Shown: positions 7,902 to 15,829 of the stretch, in pieces
Layout: each line of letters opens with the position of its first letter
Position numbering within the stretch: the first letter of the stretch is position 1
DNA from: Flavobacterium zhairuonense
GTDB lineage: Bacteria > Bacteroidota > Bacteroidia > Flavobacteriales > Flavobacteriaceae
NCBI RefSeq assembly: GCF_004352915.1
Contig: NZ_SJSY01000069.1
Coordinates: forward strand, 174,756 to 238,755
Reading direction: 5' to 3'
Length of the DNA stretch: 64,000 nucleotides
The notes under the pieces: generated by a model
What the model was told of the DNA's origin: nothing
Seen by the model: only the letters and a program-made list of their open reading frames with translations
The model's database searches: none
Position numbers and translations under genes: made by a program

Positions 7902-9458
7902 TTAGCCTTTATTTTTTTTAAAGTATTTATTTTTTATTAACTGATATTGATTTAGATGTCTTTCCAATTCATATTTAGACCAAGTGAAGGATACATCAAT
8001 ATCCATATTTCTATTGAATCCATCAAGCATGTCATATAAGGTTGCATCAATTACAGTCGTAGTAAACACTCCATAGCCTTTTGCTCCGTATTGCATAATA
8101 ACATTTCCTGCATTTGCAATTTTTGTAGCAGACAAGGATTTATCATCGGAAAAAAATTTGCATTGAAAAATATACAATTCTTGCTCCTTAGTTGGATTTT
8201 TTCGTGTCTTTATTGTGATATCGCGACCTCCGTCTCTTGACCTAGATTTGCCCATTTTTTGAATTGTTGAATGGTCAAAATATGGATGACAATAAAGAAT
8301 ATCGTAGCAAAGTTCTTCAAAAATATCGTCATTTAATTCTTGCCAATTGCAATTCTCTGAAATAGACATGTTTATTAAGTTTTGTGTCTTGGAATAGGCT
8401 GGAAATAGAAAGGCATGCAAATCTTTAATTTCTTGAAAGTTTAAAGTATTGTTTACGAAAAAGACGTGCGTAAATTTATTGTATTCAATAGTAACTACAT
8501 CTCCATATTCAGAAAGTTTATATTTGATTTTAGTTTTATCAATATTGATATCACTATGGTAATTTGTCCTTTTTTTTCTGTTTTTTTGATTTATATTTTC
8601 TCCAAATAGATTTAAAGTATTGCTTTCGTTTATTTTATTGTTTTCTGGAGTTTTATTCCTATTTAGAACTCTTTCAGTACACTTAATAGCATTTAATAGT
8701 TGTTCATGATAATTAAAGTATACAGCTGTGAAGTTATTTATTAAGACCGTTCTTCCTTTATATTCAATCTTATCCGAATCCTCAAGGAGCAAATCCTTTT
8801 CTTCTATTCCAGAGTATGCTTTCAAAGCAATTAATGTGTTACTATTCGGAGGGATTATCCAGCTTTCAGTAGAAAAATAAATAGTCTCTTTGAATTTATT
8901 TGATAGCGGTCCCTTCCAAAAACCAAAACGGTGTTCAGGAAACTTTTTGTATGTTTTATTAAAAAATTTACTTTCCGATTCATAATATTCAGATGCGATT
9001 TCCCAATAAGCGCCATTTATTAAATTTGCCCAATAATTATTTATTAATTCAGGAAATACAAAAACTCCCTTATTGTAATTTTCTTCATGTTCAGAAATTT
9101 CATCTAGAAATGACATACTATCTAATTCGTCATATAAAATAAACTCCCCGTTTATCATTTCAGAGAAATACAATAATTCGTCTGTCAGACTTTCAACATC
9201 AATAGCTATGCACCTTATTTTAAAATCCGTGTAATATTTATCACGTATAACAAAATTAGAATTCAATACAGTAATATATTGGACTATTTTTTCAGAACAA
9301 AAAGAAACTTCTGAATAATCACGAATAACATCAATCCTACTTTGAGAATAACCAATTGAAGAAAGTGGAAATGAAATTTCAAATTCTATACCTTTAGAAA
9401 TTTCCTTTTTGAAAATTTCAATGTCAAGTTCTTGAAAATCGGTTACTATATAATTCAT
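7902..9458 (-). CDS. Mrr-like restriction endonuclease
   Basis: 518 residues. The C-terminal third carries an Mrr/REase-type PD-(D/E)xK fold: FEELCYDIL (helix with Glu), then KSRSRDGGRDI (about residues 400-410) and YIFQCKFF (QxK, about 425). These match the Mrr catalytic signature of an Asp strand followed by Q-x-K. The first ~380 residues are not recognised and may sense or bind a target. Mrr-family enzymes typically cut modified DNA, so a neighbouring cytosine methyltransferase is notable. It is convergent with the response regulator (45 bp apart) and so is not in the same transcript. A promoter-like TACTTTCA lies about 40 bp upstream. Confidence 0.8.
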   Translation of the reverse strand: MNYIVTDFQELDIEIFKKEISKGIEFEISFPLSSIGYSQSRIDVIRDYSEVSFCSEKIVQYITVLNSNFVIRDKYYTDFKIRCIAIDVESLTDELLYFSEMINGEFILYDELDSMSFLDEISEHEENYNKGVFVFPELINNYWANLINGAYWEIASEYYESESKFFNKTYKKFPEHRFGFWKGPLSNKFKETIYFSTESWIIPPNSNTLIALKAYSGIEEKDLLLEDSDKIEYKGRTVLINNFTAVYFNYHEQLLNAIKCTERVLNRNKTPENNKINESNTLNLFGENINQKNRKKRTNYHSDINIDKTKIKYKLSEYGDVVTIEYNKFTHVFFVNNTLNFQEIKDLHAFLFPAYSKTQNLINMSISENCNWQELNDDIFEELCYDILYCHPYFDHSTIQKMGKSRSRDGGRDITIKTRKNPTKEQELYIFQCKFFSDDKSLSATKIANAGNVIMQYGAKGYGVFTTTVIDATLYDMLDGFNRNMDIDVSFTWSKYELERHLNQYQLIKNKYFKKNKG

Positions 9459-9609
9459 TTTTAATGTAATTGTCGTTAATTAGTTTATTGAAAGTATAGA
9501 TTATATTAAGGGCTTATTTTTTCGAGATTTAGTATGTCTGAGCATAGTAGTATTATGTAAACCTAAAAGTGTTTTTGATAGGGGAATAATGGTTTTCTTC
9601 ATCGTCTTC

Positions 9610-10167
9610 TTATTCAATGACCTTTTTTAATTTTTCACTGTCATATACAATAGAAGTGCTAATTTTATTGTCATTAAAAAGAGTTATTTGTTGTTTGTAT
9701 TGATATCCTTCTTCTGTATTGTAAATCATTAGAAAATTATGAAGTGTTAATCGGTTTTTCAAAGTACAATCGGTATAGAATAATTGATTTCCGTCATCTG
9801 TGTTTATAGTTGAATTAATGCATTCTTCGTTATTAATGTCGTATTCAACATCAATAGAAATTATTGCACAATTTTTATTAGAATTAGTAAAGTGAAATTT
9901 AATTCTATTATTTCCCAAAACTTCCACTTTAACTATTATAGTTGGTCTTCTTATATTTTTATCTTGCTGTTTTTGTTGAGTGACTAGTAATGTTAGTTTG
10001 TCAGCAATATCTGTTATTTTTTCAATCTCTTTTTCTCTTTCTTTGTCTCTTGACATCAGTTTATATATAGTAATTAATGTTGCAGGAACAGCTATTACAG
10101 CACATATAGTTTGTAAAATATCTGAGTTGGTCCCCCAAGTGCTAGTTAAAATTAATAATTGATTCAT
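9610..10167 (-). CDS. hypothetical protein with one N-terminal membrane segment
   Basis: 185 residues, not recognised. One hydrophobic helix lies at about 12-36 (QTICAVIAVPATLITIYKLM), followed by a basic/acidic coiled segment (DKEREKEIEKI) and a beta-rich C-terminal half. The topology suggests an inner-membrane anchor. It stands alone between the Mrr-like gene and the next reverse-strand gene. Its AT content is as high as that of the other island genes. No function is assigned. Confidence 0.6.
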   Translation of the reverse strand: MNQLLILTSTWGTNSDILQTICAVIAVPATLITIYKLMSRDKEREKEIEKITDIADKLTLLVTQQKQQDKNIRRPTIIVKVEVLGNNRIKFHFTNSNKNCAIISIDVEYDINNEECINSTINTDDGNQLFYTDCTLKNRLTLHNFLMIYNTEEGYQYKQQITLFNDNKISTSIVYDSEKLKKVIE

Positions 10168-10239
10168 CTTAATATGTAAAGTTAGTTTGTAGTGTTGTGT
10201 TTCTGATAATATTTAAAAATTGTTGGTTTAGGAATTAAA

Positions 10240-11244
10240 TTATTTATGGATAAAAACACTTAATTCATCCATAATTTTATTTTCATTATATTCCTTTTGA
10301 AGCATTTCAAAATCTTCTTGAGAGTATAATGGATAAAAAGTCTGAATTCTAAAAAATTGTATATTCCCTTTTATGCCTTTTACTTGTTTAAATCTTTTTT
10401 GAATGTATAATCTATAATGTACACCTTTAAATTTAAATATTATATTATCAGTTTTGTTTATGTCAATCAAATTTAATTTGTCTATTTCTAATAAAATATT
10501 TTTCAAATCTATATGTAACTCAGTTGGAAAAAAGTTCTCATAATGATAAGTTTTATCTTCATTTTGTTTTATAGGTTCGGCATAATGTCTACTTACAATG
10601 TGCACTAAAGAATATATTGTGAATTCTATTGTTTCATTTGAAAAAGGAATTTCAAAATCTTTATTATCATTGTTTTCTATTACTGATTTTACAAGTAAAT
10701 AAATGAATTTAGATTGTAAAATAATTTTATCTTTTCTTAATTTGTAATCGTCTTTTTGTTTGCGGAAAATTCTATTTAAACCTGTAAATTTTTGGCTTAA
10801 AGACTTTAAATCTCTTCTTGTTTCGAAACCTATTTCCTGAAGAATTGGATTTTTGTGATTTTCAATTTCAATTTGCTTTGACCATTCGTCAGCAACTTTC
10901 ATTAAATAAGCAAAATCTTTAATTTGTTCATCTGGAGATACCTCTATTATTTGGGTTTTGTGTACTTTGAAAAAAGGACCTTCTAGATTATTATGGAAAT
11001 AAGTTAAATATAATTCTTTAAATTCGTAATCGTTACATATTTCAAATTCATGTATGTGTCCATCATTCCATTGTGATAACTTAAGGCAGGTGCAGAAAAA
11101 ATCTTTTTCTCTTTCTAAGAATGTTTTACCATCATGAGCTCTTTTTTTTAAATCTTCAAATACTTTTCGTGTTCGCAGCTGTTCTTCAGCTGAAGCATTC
11201 TTAAAATTTAATTCGTGGAGGGGATAATGGTTCTTCATATTCAT
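10240..11244 (-). CDS. hypothetical island protein, possible nuclease-type C-terminus
   Basis: 334 residues, cytosolic by appearance, not confidently recognised. The N-terminal half is charged and helical. The C-terminal half contains VHIVSRHY, then a run of strands ending in FRIQTFYPLY. A His-containing HIxxRH motif followed by a final R-x-x-T-x-YPL strand reminds me of Barnase/EndoU/colicin-like (BECR) ribonuclease folds, but this is a weak resemblance. It is the last gene before the tRNA fragment that seems to bound the island. The start is ATG at 11244; a second Met two codons later is an alternative. Confidence 0.6.
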   Translation of the reverse strand: MNMKNHYPLHELNFKNASAEEQLRTRKVFEDLKKRAHDGKTFLEREKDFFCTCLKLSQWNDGHIHEFEICNDYEFKELYLTYFHNNLEGPFFKVHKTQIIEVSPDEQIKDFAYLMKVADEWSKQIEIENHKNPILQEIGFETRRDLKSLSQKFTGLNRIFRKQKDDYKLRKDKIILQSKFIYLLVKSVIENNDNKDFEIPFSNETIEFTIYSLVHIVSRHYAEPIKQNEDKTYHYENFFPTELHIDLKNILLEIDKLNLIDINKTDNIIFKFKGVHYRLYIQKRFKQVKGIKGNIQFFRIQTFYPLYSQEDFEMLQKEYNENKIMDELSVFIHK

Positions 11245-11611
11245 TGTTTTGAAAATTGTTTAACATTTTTTGAATGGATGGGTTTTGTTGCAGAATATCT
11301 ATCTAAAATTGCGCATATGTAAGTGGTTGTTATAGAGTTATTGTAAAATCTAATATACGTTTTAATCTTTACAAATTATCTAATAAATATTTTTAACTTG
11401 CTAGATTTTAGGGTAAGATTGTAATCTGTGATTTTGTATTTTCTTAAGAAAAAGTTTTTTGTAATCTTTTCAATTGCCTTTGATTTGGAATTAGATTTTA
11501 GATTTAAGAGTGCACTTGTTAAGTGGAAAAATGCATAAAAATGATGGATTTTGTAATTATGCAGATTTGTAAGTGATTATTACCCAGATATGCAGTTTAA
11601 TAGTTGTGTTA
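11245..11611. other. AT-rich non-coding end of the island with a repeated 16-mer
   Basis: No credible gene is seen. Two similar words lie here: TGTAAGTGGTTGTTAT at 11318-11333 and TGTAAGTGATTATTAC at 11568-11583 (13 of 16 identical). A related ACTTGTTAAGTGG is near 11513. Repeats beside an attachment site can be integrase arm sites; this is only a suggestion. Confidence 0.35.
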
Positions 11612-11653
11612 CTCATAATCAGGTGGTCCCTGGTTCGAGCCCAGGTGGGACCA
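11612..11653 (+). pseudogene. 3' half of a tRNA(CAT) gene, probable attachment-site copy
   Basis: From the anticodon loop CTCATAA through stem TCAG, a perfect T-arm (CCTGG TTCGAGC CCAGG), acceptor strand TGGGACC and discriminator A, this reads as the 3' half of a CAT-anticodon tRNA (Met or Ile2). The 5' half is not functional: where an acceptor like GGTCCCA is expected the sequence gives TTACCCA, no D-stem forms, and the 5' anticodon strand is GTTA instead of CTGA. A terminator follows 10 bp later. This pattern is what integration at the 3' end of a tRNA gene leaves at one end of an element. A decayed tRNA pseudogene is the alternative. Confidence 0.72.
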
Positions 11654-11663
11654 CTTAAGAACA

Positions 11664-11696
11664 AAAGCTTCATAAAATTTTATGAAGCTTTTTTTG
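11664..11696 (+). terminator. hairpin terminator after the tRNA fragment
   Basis: A 13-bp self-complementary arm (AAGCTTCATAAAA paired with TTTTATGAAGCTT) is followed by a T run. It is probably the original terminator of the interrupted tRNA gene. Confidence 0.75.
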
Positions 11697-11829
11697 TTTT
11701 TAGGGTTGTATTTCTGTAAAAATCTTCTACATTTGTCGGGTGAAGCTCTTTATTATTAGGGCTTGTACGAAATTTCATAAAAGACCCCAAGTCTAATTTA
11801 AAACCGCTTGTCTAGGCAAGTTTAAACTT

Positions 11830-12054
11830 ATGAAGATAAAGAAAAGTATTTTTTTTGCAGTTTGTATTGTCTTAATGACTGTTTCGAGTATTTTGGCTGC
11901 TCCTTCATCGATGCCTGTGCCACAACAGTCAGGTCCACCGCCTCCGCCACCAGGCCCAATTGATGAGAATTTAGCTGTTTTGATGGGATGTGCAATATTA
12001 TTTGGGATATATGCAATTCGCAGATATAATTTAACAAAAAAAGCTTCAATGTAA
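11830..12054 (+). CDS. small proline-rich exported/membrane protein
   Basis: 74 residues: a signal peptide-like N-terminus (KKSIFFAVCIVLMTVSSILA), a GPPPPPPGP proline run at about 36-44, then a hydrophobic segment (LAVLMGCAILFGIYAI) and a short basic tail. Similar small proteins are common in Flavobacteria, but I know of no established function. It is the first native-looking gene after the island boundary. Its stop codon lies inside the loop region of a terminator hairpin. Confidence 0.65.
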   Translation: MKIKKSIFFAVCIVLMTVSSILAAPSSMPVPQQSGPPPPPPGPIDENLAVLMGCAILFGIYAIRRYNLTKKASM

Positions 12055-12069
12055 ATTGAAGCTTTTTTT
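12039..12069. terminator. bidirectional terminator between convergent genes
   Basis: AAGCTTCAAT and ATTGAAGCTT form a 10-bp stem flanked by A and T runs, so it can act on both strands. It serves the small exported protein (stop codon at 12052-12054 within the hairpin) and riboflavin synthase. Confidence 0.7.
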
Positions 12070-12084
12070 GTGAGTAATTTTGTT

Positions 12085-12675
12085 TTACTTGTTTATGGCG
12101 TACAATCTTGAAATGTATTTGCCAACAACATCAAATTCTAAATTTATTTTTGTTCCAACTTTAAAGTTTTTAAAGTTAGTGTTCTCAAAAGTGTAAGGGA
12201 TTATCGAAACGCTAAATTCATTTGTTTTTGAATTTACAACAGTAAGACTTACACCATTTACTGTAATAGAACCTTTTTCTATTGTAATGTTGTTAAGGTT
12301 TTTGTCGTATTCAAAAGTGTAATTCCAACTTCCATTGGCTTCTTCGATTTTTACGCATGTCCCGATTTGATCTACGTGTCCTTGCACAATATGTCCGTCC
12401 AGACGATCGCCGAGTTTCATGCCACGTTCAAGATTGACAACGTCTCCTGTTTTCCAGTCTCCAATATTAGTTTTTAAAATCGTTTCATCAATCGCGGTTA
12501 CAGTATAAAAAGAATCTTTTATGGCAACAACTGTCAAGCAGATTCCATTATGTGAAACGCTTTGGTCAATTTTTAGTTCGTTGGTAAAAGAGGAGTCGAT
12601 TGTGATGTGAAGATTGTTTTGATCTTTTTGTATTTCATGAACCCTTCCTAGGGTTTCTATAATTCCTGTGAACAT
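12085..12675 (-). CDS. ribE: riboflavin synthase, alpha chain
   Basis: 196 residues, the usual size. The enzyme dismutates two 6,7-dimethyl-8-ribityllumazine molecules to riboflavin. It opens with MFTGIIETLG, the standard N-terminus, and shows the two tandem lumazine-binding barrels: SHNGICLTV and GHIVQGHVDQ in the first half, then VNGVSLTV and IPYTFENT in the second. It is divergent from pdxA with 57 bp between the starts, and ends at a shared bidirectional terminator. The symbol ribC is used for the same gene in some species. Confidence 0.95.
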   Translation of the reverse strand: MFTGIIETLGRVHEIQKDQNNLHITIDSSFTNELKIDQSVSHNGICLTVVAIKDSFYTVTAIDETILKTNIGDWKTGDVVNLERGMKLGDRLDGHIVQGHVDQIGTCVKIEEANGSWNYTFEYDKNLNNITIEKGSITVNGVSLTVVNSKTNEFSVSIIPYTFENTNFKNFKVGTKINLEFDVVGKYISRLYAINK

Positions 12676-12691
12676 TGTTGTTTTATTTTAC

Positions 12692-12699
12692 TAAATTTG
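12692..12699 (+). promoter_or_regulatory. probable -7 promoter element of pdxA
   Basis: TAAATTTG fits TAnnTTTG and lies 33 bp before the pdxA start codon. No clear -33 TTTG is seen at standard spacing. Confidence 0.4.
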
Positions 12700-12732
12700 C
12701 ACATCAAAATTAGTAATAAATAAGCTGAGCTC

Positions 12733-13782
12733 ATGAATAAAAAAGCAGAAAATATAATTGTTGGAATTTCAGTTGGAGATTTAAACGGTATTGGAAGCGA
12801 AGTTATATTGAAAACATTCGAGGATTCTCGTATGCTGGAGCTATGTACGCCGGTTATTTTTGCAAATGCCAAAATATTGTCTTTTGTGAAAAAGAGTTTT
12901 ACATCTTCGGTTCAGTTTCATGGCGTAGATAAATTAGAGCAAGTTTTGCCAGGAAAAGTCAATGTTTTCAATCTTTGGAAAGAAGGTGTTGATATTAGCT
13001 TTGGTAAAAATGATGAGAAAATTGGAGAATATGCTATTAAATCATTTACGGCGGCAACTAAAGCTTTGAAAGAAGGTTTGATAGATGTTCTGGTTACTGC
13101 TCCAATAAATAAATATAATATCCAGTCAGAGGAGTTTAAGTTTCCTGGTCATACGGATTATTTAGATAAAGAGTTAGAAGGCGATGCTTTGATGATGATG
13201 GTGCAAGATAACTTGAGAGTGGGGCTTTTGACGGATCATGTGCCGTTAAATGAAGTTTCGTCGCATTTGACTGAAGAATTGATTACCAGAAAAATTGAAA
13301 CAATAAGAAAATCGTTGATTCAGGATTTTAGTATCGTAAAGCCAAAAATTGCAGTTTTAGGATTGAATCCGCACGCAGGTGATGGCGGCGTTATCGGGAA
13401 AGAAGATGATTTGGTTTTAAAGCCAGTTTTAAAAAAAATGTTTGATGCTGGAACAATGGTTTTTGGTCCATTTCCAGCAGATGGTTTTTTTGGAAGCGGT
13501 CAGTATGAAAAATATGACGCAATTGTTGCAGCATATCATGATCAAGGGTTGATTCCTTTCAAAACATTGTCTTTTGGAAAAGGAGTGAATTATACAGCAG
13601 GTCTCAATAAAGTGAGGACTTCGCCAGATCATGGTACAGCTTATGATATTGCTGGAAAAGACATGGCAGATTTTAATTCGTTTAAAGAAGCGGTTTATCT
13701 TGCGATCGATATTTTTCGCTCGCGTAATCAGTATGAGGAGATTAGCCAAAAACCTCTAAAAATAAAAGAAAAACAGTTATAA
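12733..13782 (+). CDS. pdxA: 4-hydroxythreonine-4-phosphate dehydrogenase
   Basis: 349 residues; oxidises 4-phosphohydroxy-L-threonine in the pyridoxal 5'-phosphate pathway, using NAD and a divalent metal. Signature segments: ISVGDLNGIGSEV near the N-terminus, TAPINK, FPGHTDYL (metal-site His), LNPHAGDGG, and AAYHDQGLIPFK followed by RTSPDHGTAYDIAGK. These cover the substrate and metal sites. The length is slightly above the enterobacterial enzyme. It is a stand-alone gene, divergent from ribE. Confidence 0.95.
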   Translation: MNKKAENIIVGISVGDLNGIGSEVILKTFEDSRMLELCTPVIFANAKILSFVKKSFTSSVQFHGVDKLEQVLPGKVNVFNLWKEGVDISFGKNDEKIGEYAIKSFTAATKALKEGLIDVLVTAPINKYNIQSEEFKFPGHTDYLDKELEGDALMMMVQDNLRVGLLTDHVPLNEVSSHLTEELITRKIETIRKSLIQDFSIVKPKIAVLGLNPHAGDGGVIGKEDDLVLKPVLKKMFDAGTMVFGPFPADGFFGSGQYEKYDAIVAAYHDQGLIPFKTLSFGKGVNYTAGLNKVRTSPDHGTAYDIAGKDMADFNSFKEAVYLAIDIFRSRNQYEEISQKPLKIKEKQL

Positions 13783-13825
13783 ACAAAAAAAGGTGAATAA
13801 GATTATTAGATTTGTAATAATTTTA

Positions 13826-13833
13826 TATCTTTG
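13826..13833 (+). promoter_or_regulatory. probable -7 promoter element of the DUF177-rpmF unit
   Basis: TATCTTTG fits TAnnTTTG and lies 55 bp before the DUF177 start. The -33 element is weak. Confidence 0.45.
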
Positions 13834-13887
13834 CACCCCAATTCAGATATCTAGTTTTAGAATTGAATTGATCAAATTGATGTTGAA

Positions 13888-14430
13888 ATGAGCAAAACAA
13901 AAGAATTTTTAATTCCTTTCGTAGGATTAAAACTAGGAAAACACCATTTTGAGTATCAAATAAATAACACGTTCTTTAAGGACTTTGAGTACGATGAGTT
14001 TCAAAGTTCAGATATTAAAGTCAATTTGCTTTTCGATAAGAAGAGTAATATGTTAGAGTTAGAATTCAAACACAAAGGAACAGTAAATGTGCCTTGTGAT
14101 CTGACAGGCGAGGATTTTGATTTGCCTATAAAAGGGAAAATGAAGTTGATTGTTCGTTTTGGAGAAGAATTCAATGATGATAATGAAGAGTTGTTGATTT
14201 TACCACATGGTGAGCATGAGATTGATGTGGCGCAATATATTTATGAAATGATCGCGCTTTCTGTACCTCAAAAAAGAATTCATCCAGGTGTTAAAGATGG
14301 AAGTCTGAAAACAGATGCTTTGACAAAATTGAATGAATTAAGTGTAAAAGAACAAAAGGAAGAGAGTAACAAAGAAGAAGATATTGACCCGCGTTGGGAA
14401 AAATTAAAGAAACTATTAACGGATAAATAA
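13888..14430 (+). CDS. DUF177 (YceD-like) protein, 23S rRNA accumulation
   Basis: 180 residues. DUF177/YceD proteins are encoded directly before rpmF in most bacteria and are linked to 23S rRNA accumulation. The sequence shows the family's beta-rich core with VPCDLTGEDFDLPI (one Cys, where many members have a CxnC pair) and a conserved acidic-then-DIDPRWEKLKKL C-terminus. It lies 9 bp before rpmF, so the two are co-transcribed. Assignment rests on the C-terminal motif and the invariant neighbour. Confidence 0.88.
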   Translation: MSKTKEFLIPFVGLKLGKHHFEYQINNTFFKDFEYDEFQSSDIKVNLLFDKKSNMLELEFKHKGTVNVPCDLTGEDFDLPIKGKMKLIVRFGEEFNDDNEELLILPHGEHEIDVAQYIYEMIALSVPQKRIHPGVKDGSLKTDALTKLNELSVKEQKEESNKEEDIDPRWEKLKKLLTDK

Positions 14431-14439
14431 TATAGTAAA

Positions 14440-14634
14440 ATGGCACATCCTAAGAGAAAAACCTCGAAAACAAGAAGAGATAAGAGAAGAACACATTATA
14501 AAGCTACTGTAGCTCAAATCGCTACATGCCCTATTACAGGTGAGGCACATTTATACCACAGAGCTTACTGGCATGAAGGTAAAATGTACTACAGAGGGCA
14601 AGTTGTTATCGATAAATCTGAAGCGGTTGCTTAA
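14440..14634 (+). CDS. rpmF: 50S ribosomal protein L32
   Basis: 64 residues with the classic [20 protein letters not shown]-terminus. The second half, with a single Cys ([11 protein letters not shown]) instead of the four-Cys zinc ribbon, is the zinc-free form seen in many Bacteroidota. It is translated just after DUF177 and ends before a strong terminator. Confidence 0.97.
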
Positions 14635-14657
14635 TACGTTTTTGTAAATTATACTAG

Positions 14658-14684
14658 AACTCTCACATAGTGAGAGTTTTTTTT
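14658..14684 (+). terminator. terminator after rpmF
   Basis: AACTCTCAC-ATA-GTGAGAGTT forms a perfect 9-bp stem with a 3-nt loop, followed by eight T. Confidence 0.9.
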
Positions 14685-14767
14685 GTTGGTTATAATTTTC
14701 GTTTTTTAGGAAAATATAGACAAATTCGTTACGTTTTTTTTTGTAATTTTCAAGTCTTTTAAAAATT

Positions 14768-14790
14768 TTTCAAATACTCTGTATTTGAAA
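14768..14790. promoter_or_regulatory. perfect 10-3-10 palindrome before fabH, candidate operator
   Basis: TTTCAAATAC and GTATTTGAAA are exact inverted repeats around TCT, ending 17 bp before the fabH start codon. There is no T run, so it is not a terminator. It could bind a dimeric regulator of fatty-acid synthesis or form an mRNA hairpin next to the start site. Confidence 0.5.
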
Positions 14791-14807
14791 GGAAATAATA
14801 GAATATA

Positions 14808-15806
14808 ATGAATACAATCACAGCCGCAATTACCGCTGTTGGAGGCTACGTTCCAGACTTTGTGCTTTCGAACAAAGTATTGGAAACAATGGTAGATACC
14901 AATGACGAATGGATTACCACTCGTACAGGAATTAAAGAAAGAAGAATTCTGAAAGATGCTGATAAAGGAACATCATACCTTGCAATAAAAGCAGCTCAGG
15001 ATTTAATTGCAAAAGCAAATATTGATCCGCTTGAGATTGATATGGTTATAATGGCAACAGCAACACCAGATATGATGGTGGCTTCTACGGGAGTTTATGT
15101 TGCTACAGAAATTGGAGCAACAAATGCATTTGCATATGATTTGCAAGCTGCATGTTCAAGTTTCTTATACGGAATGTCAACTGCAGCTGCTTATGTACAG
15201 TCTGGACGTTACAAAAAAGTACTTTTAATTGGCGCAGATAAAATGTCGTCAATCGTAGATTACAAAGATAGAGCAACTTGTATCATTTTTGGTGATGGAG
15301 CTGGAGCAGTTCTTTTTGAACCAAATTATGAAGGCTTAGGCTTGCAGGATGAATATTTAAGAAGTGATGGTGTTGGACGCGATTTTCTTAAAATCCCTGC
15401 AGGAGGTTCTTTGATTCCACCTTCAGAAGAAACTGTAAAAAACAGACAGCACAATATTATGCAAGACGGTAAAACTGTTTTCAAATATGCTGTTACAAAT
15501 ATGGCAGATGCCAGCGAATTGATTTTGCAAAGAAACAATTTGACAAATCAAGATGTTGACTGGTTAGTGCCACACCAAGCTAATAAACGTATTATTGATG
15601 CTACCGCTGGAAGATTGGAATTAGAAGAATCTAAAGTTTTGATAAACATTGAAAGATATGGTAATACTACTTCTGGAACTTTACCATTAGTATTAGCTGA
15701 TTTTGAAGACAAGCTTAAAAAAGGAGATAATGTAATCTTTGCTGCTTTTGGTGGTGGATTCACTTGGGGATCAATCTACTTAAAGTGGGCTTACGATAAG
15801 AAATAA
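14808..15806 (+). CDS. fabH: beta-ketoacyl-ACP synthase III
   Basis: 332 residues; condenses acetyl-CoA or another primer acyl-CoA with malonyl-ACP to start fatty-acid synthesis. Catalytic triad visible: Cys in QAACSSFLYG, His in VPHQANKRI, Asn in RYGNTTSGT; the C-terminal glycine loop reads AAFGGGFTWG. The N-terminal ITAVGGYVPD and DEWITTRTGI are typical. It precedes accB by 23 bp, so the first steps of lipid synthesis form one cluster. A perfect palindrome sits in its leader. Confidence 0.96.
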   Translation: MNTITAAITAVGGYVPDFVLSNKVLETMVDTNDEWITTRTGIKERRILKDADKGTSYLAIKAAQDLIAKANIDPLEIDMVIMATATPDMMVASTGVYVATEIGATNAFAYDLQAACSSFLYGMSTAAAYVQSGRYKKVLLIGADKMSSIVDYKDRATCIIFGDGAGAVLFEPNYEGLGLQDEYLRSDGVGRDFLKIPAGGSLIPPSEETVKNRQHNIMQDGKTVFKYAVTNMADASELILQRNNLTNQDVDWLVPHQANKRIIDATAGRLELEESKVLINIERYGNTTSGTLPLVLADFEDKLKKGDNVIFAAFGGGFTWGSIYLKWAYDKK

Positions 15807-15829
15807 ATTAAAACTAAAAACGAATCATT

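Noticed and set aside
1..11244. Known systems such as DISARM, BREX or Detocs
   Set aside because: DISARM and BREX hallmark genes (DrmA/B, PglZ/BrxC) are not seen, and the kinase and regulator do not match the Detocs three-gene layout. The left part of the island is outside the window, so this is provisional.
11580..11653. Complete functional tRNA(CAT)
   Set aside because: Only four of seven acceptor pairs form (CCCA/TGGG), no D-stem forms and the anticodon stem is broken.
11828..12049. Reverse-strand frame of 73 residues opposite the proline-rich small protein
   Set aside because: No family features, and it is the mirror of a better supported gene with a signal peptide and terminator.
12657..12872. 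Frame of 71 residues on the reverse strand at the ribE/pdxA junction
   Set aside because: It overlaps the start of both well-supported divergent genes and has no features.
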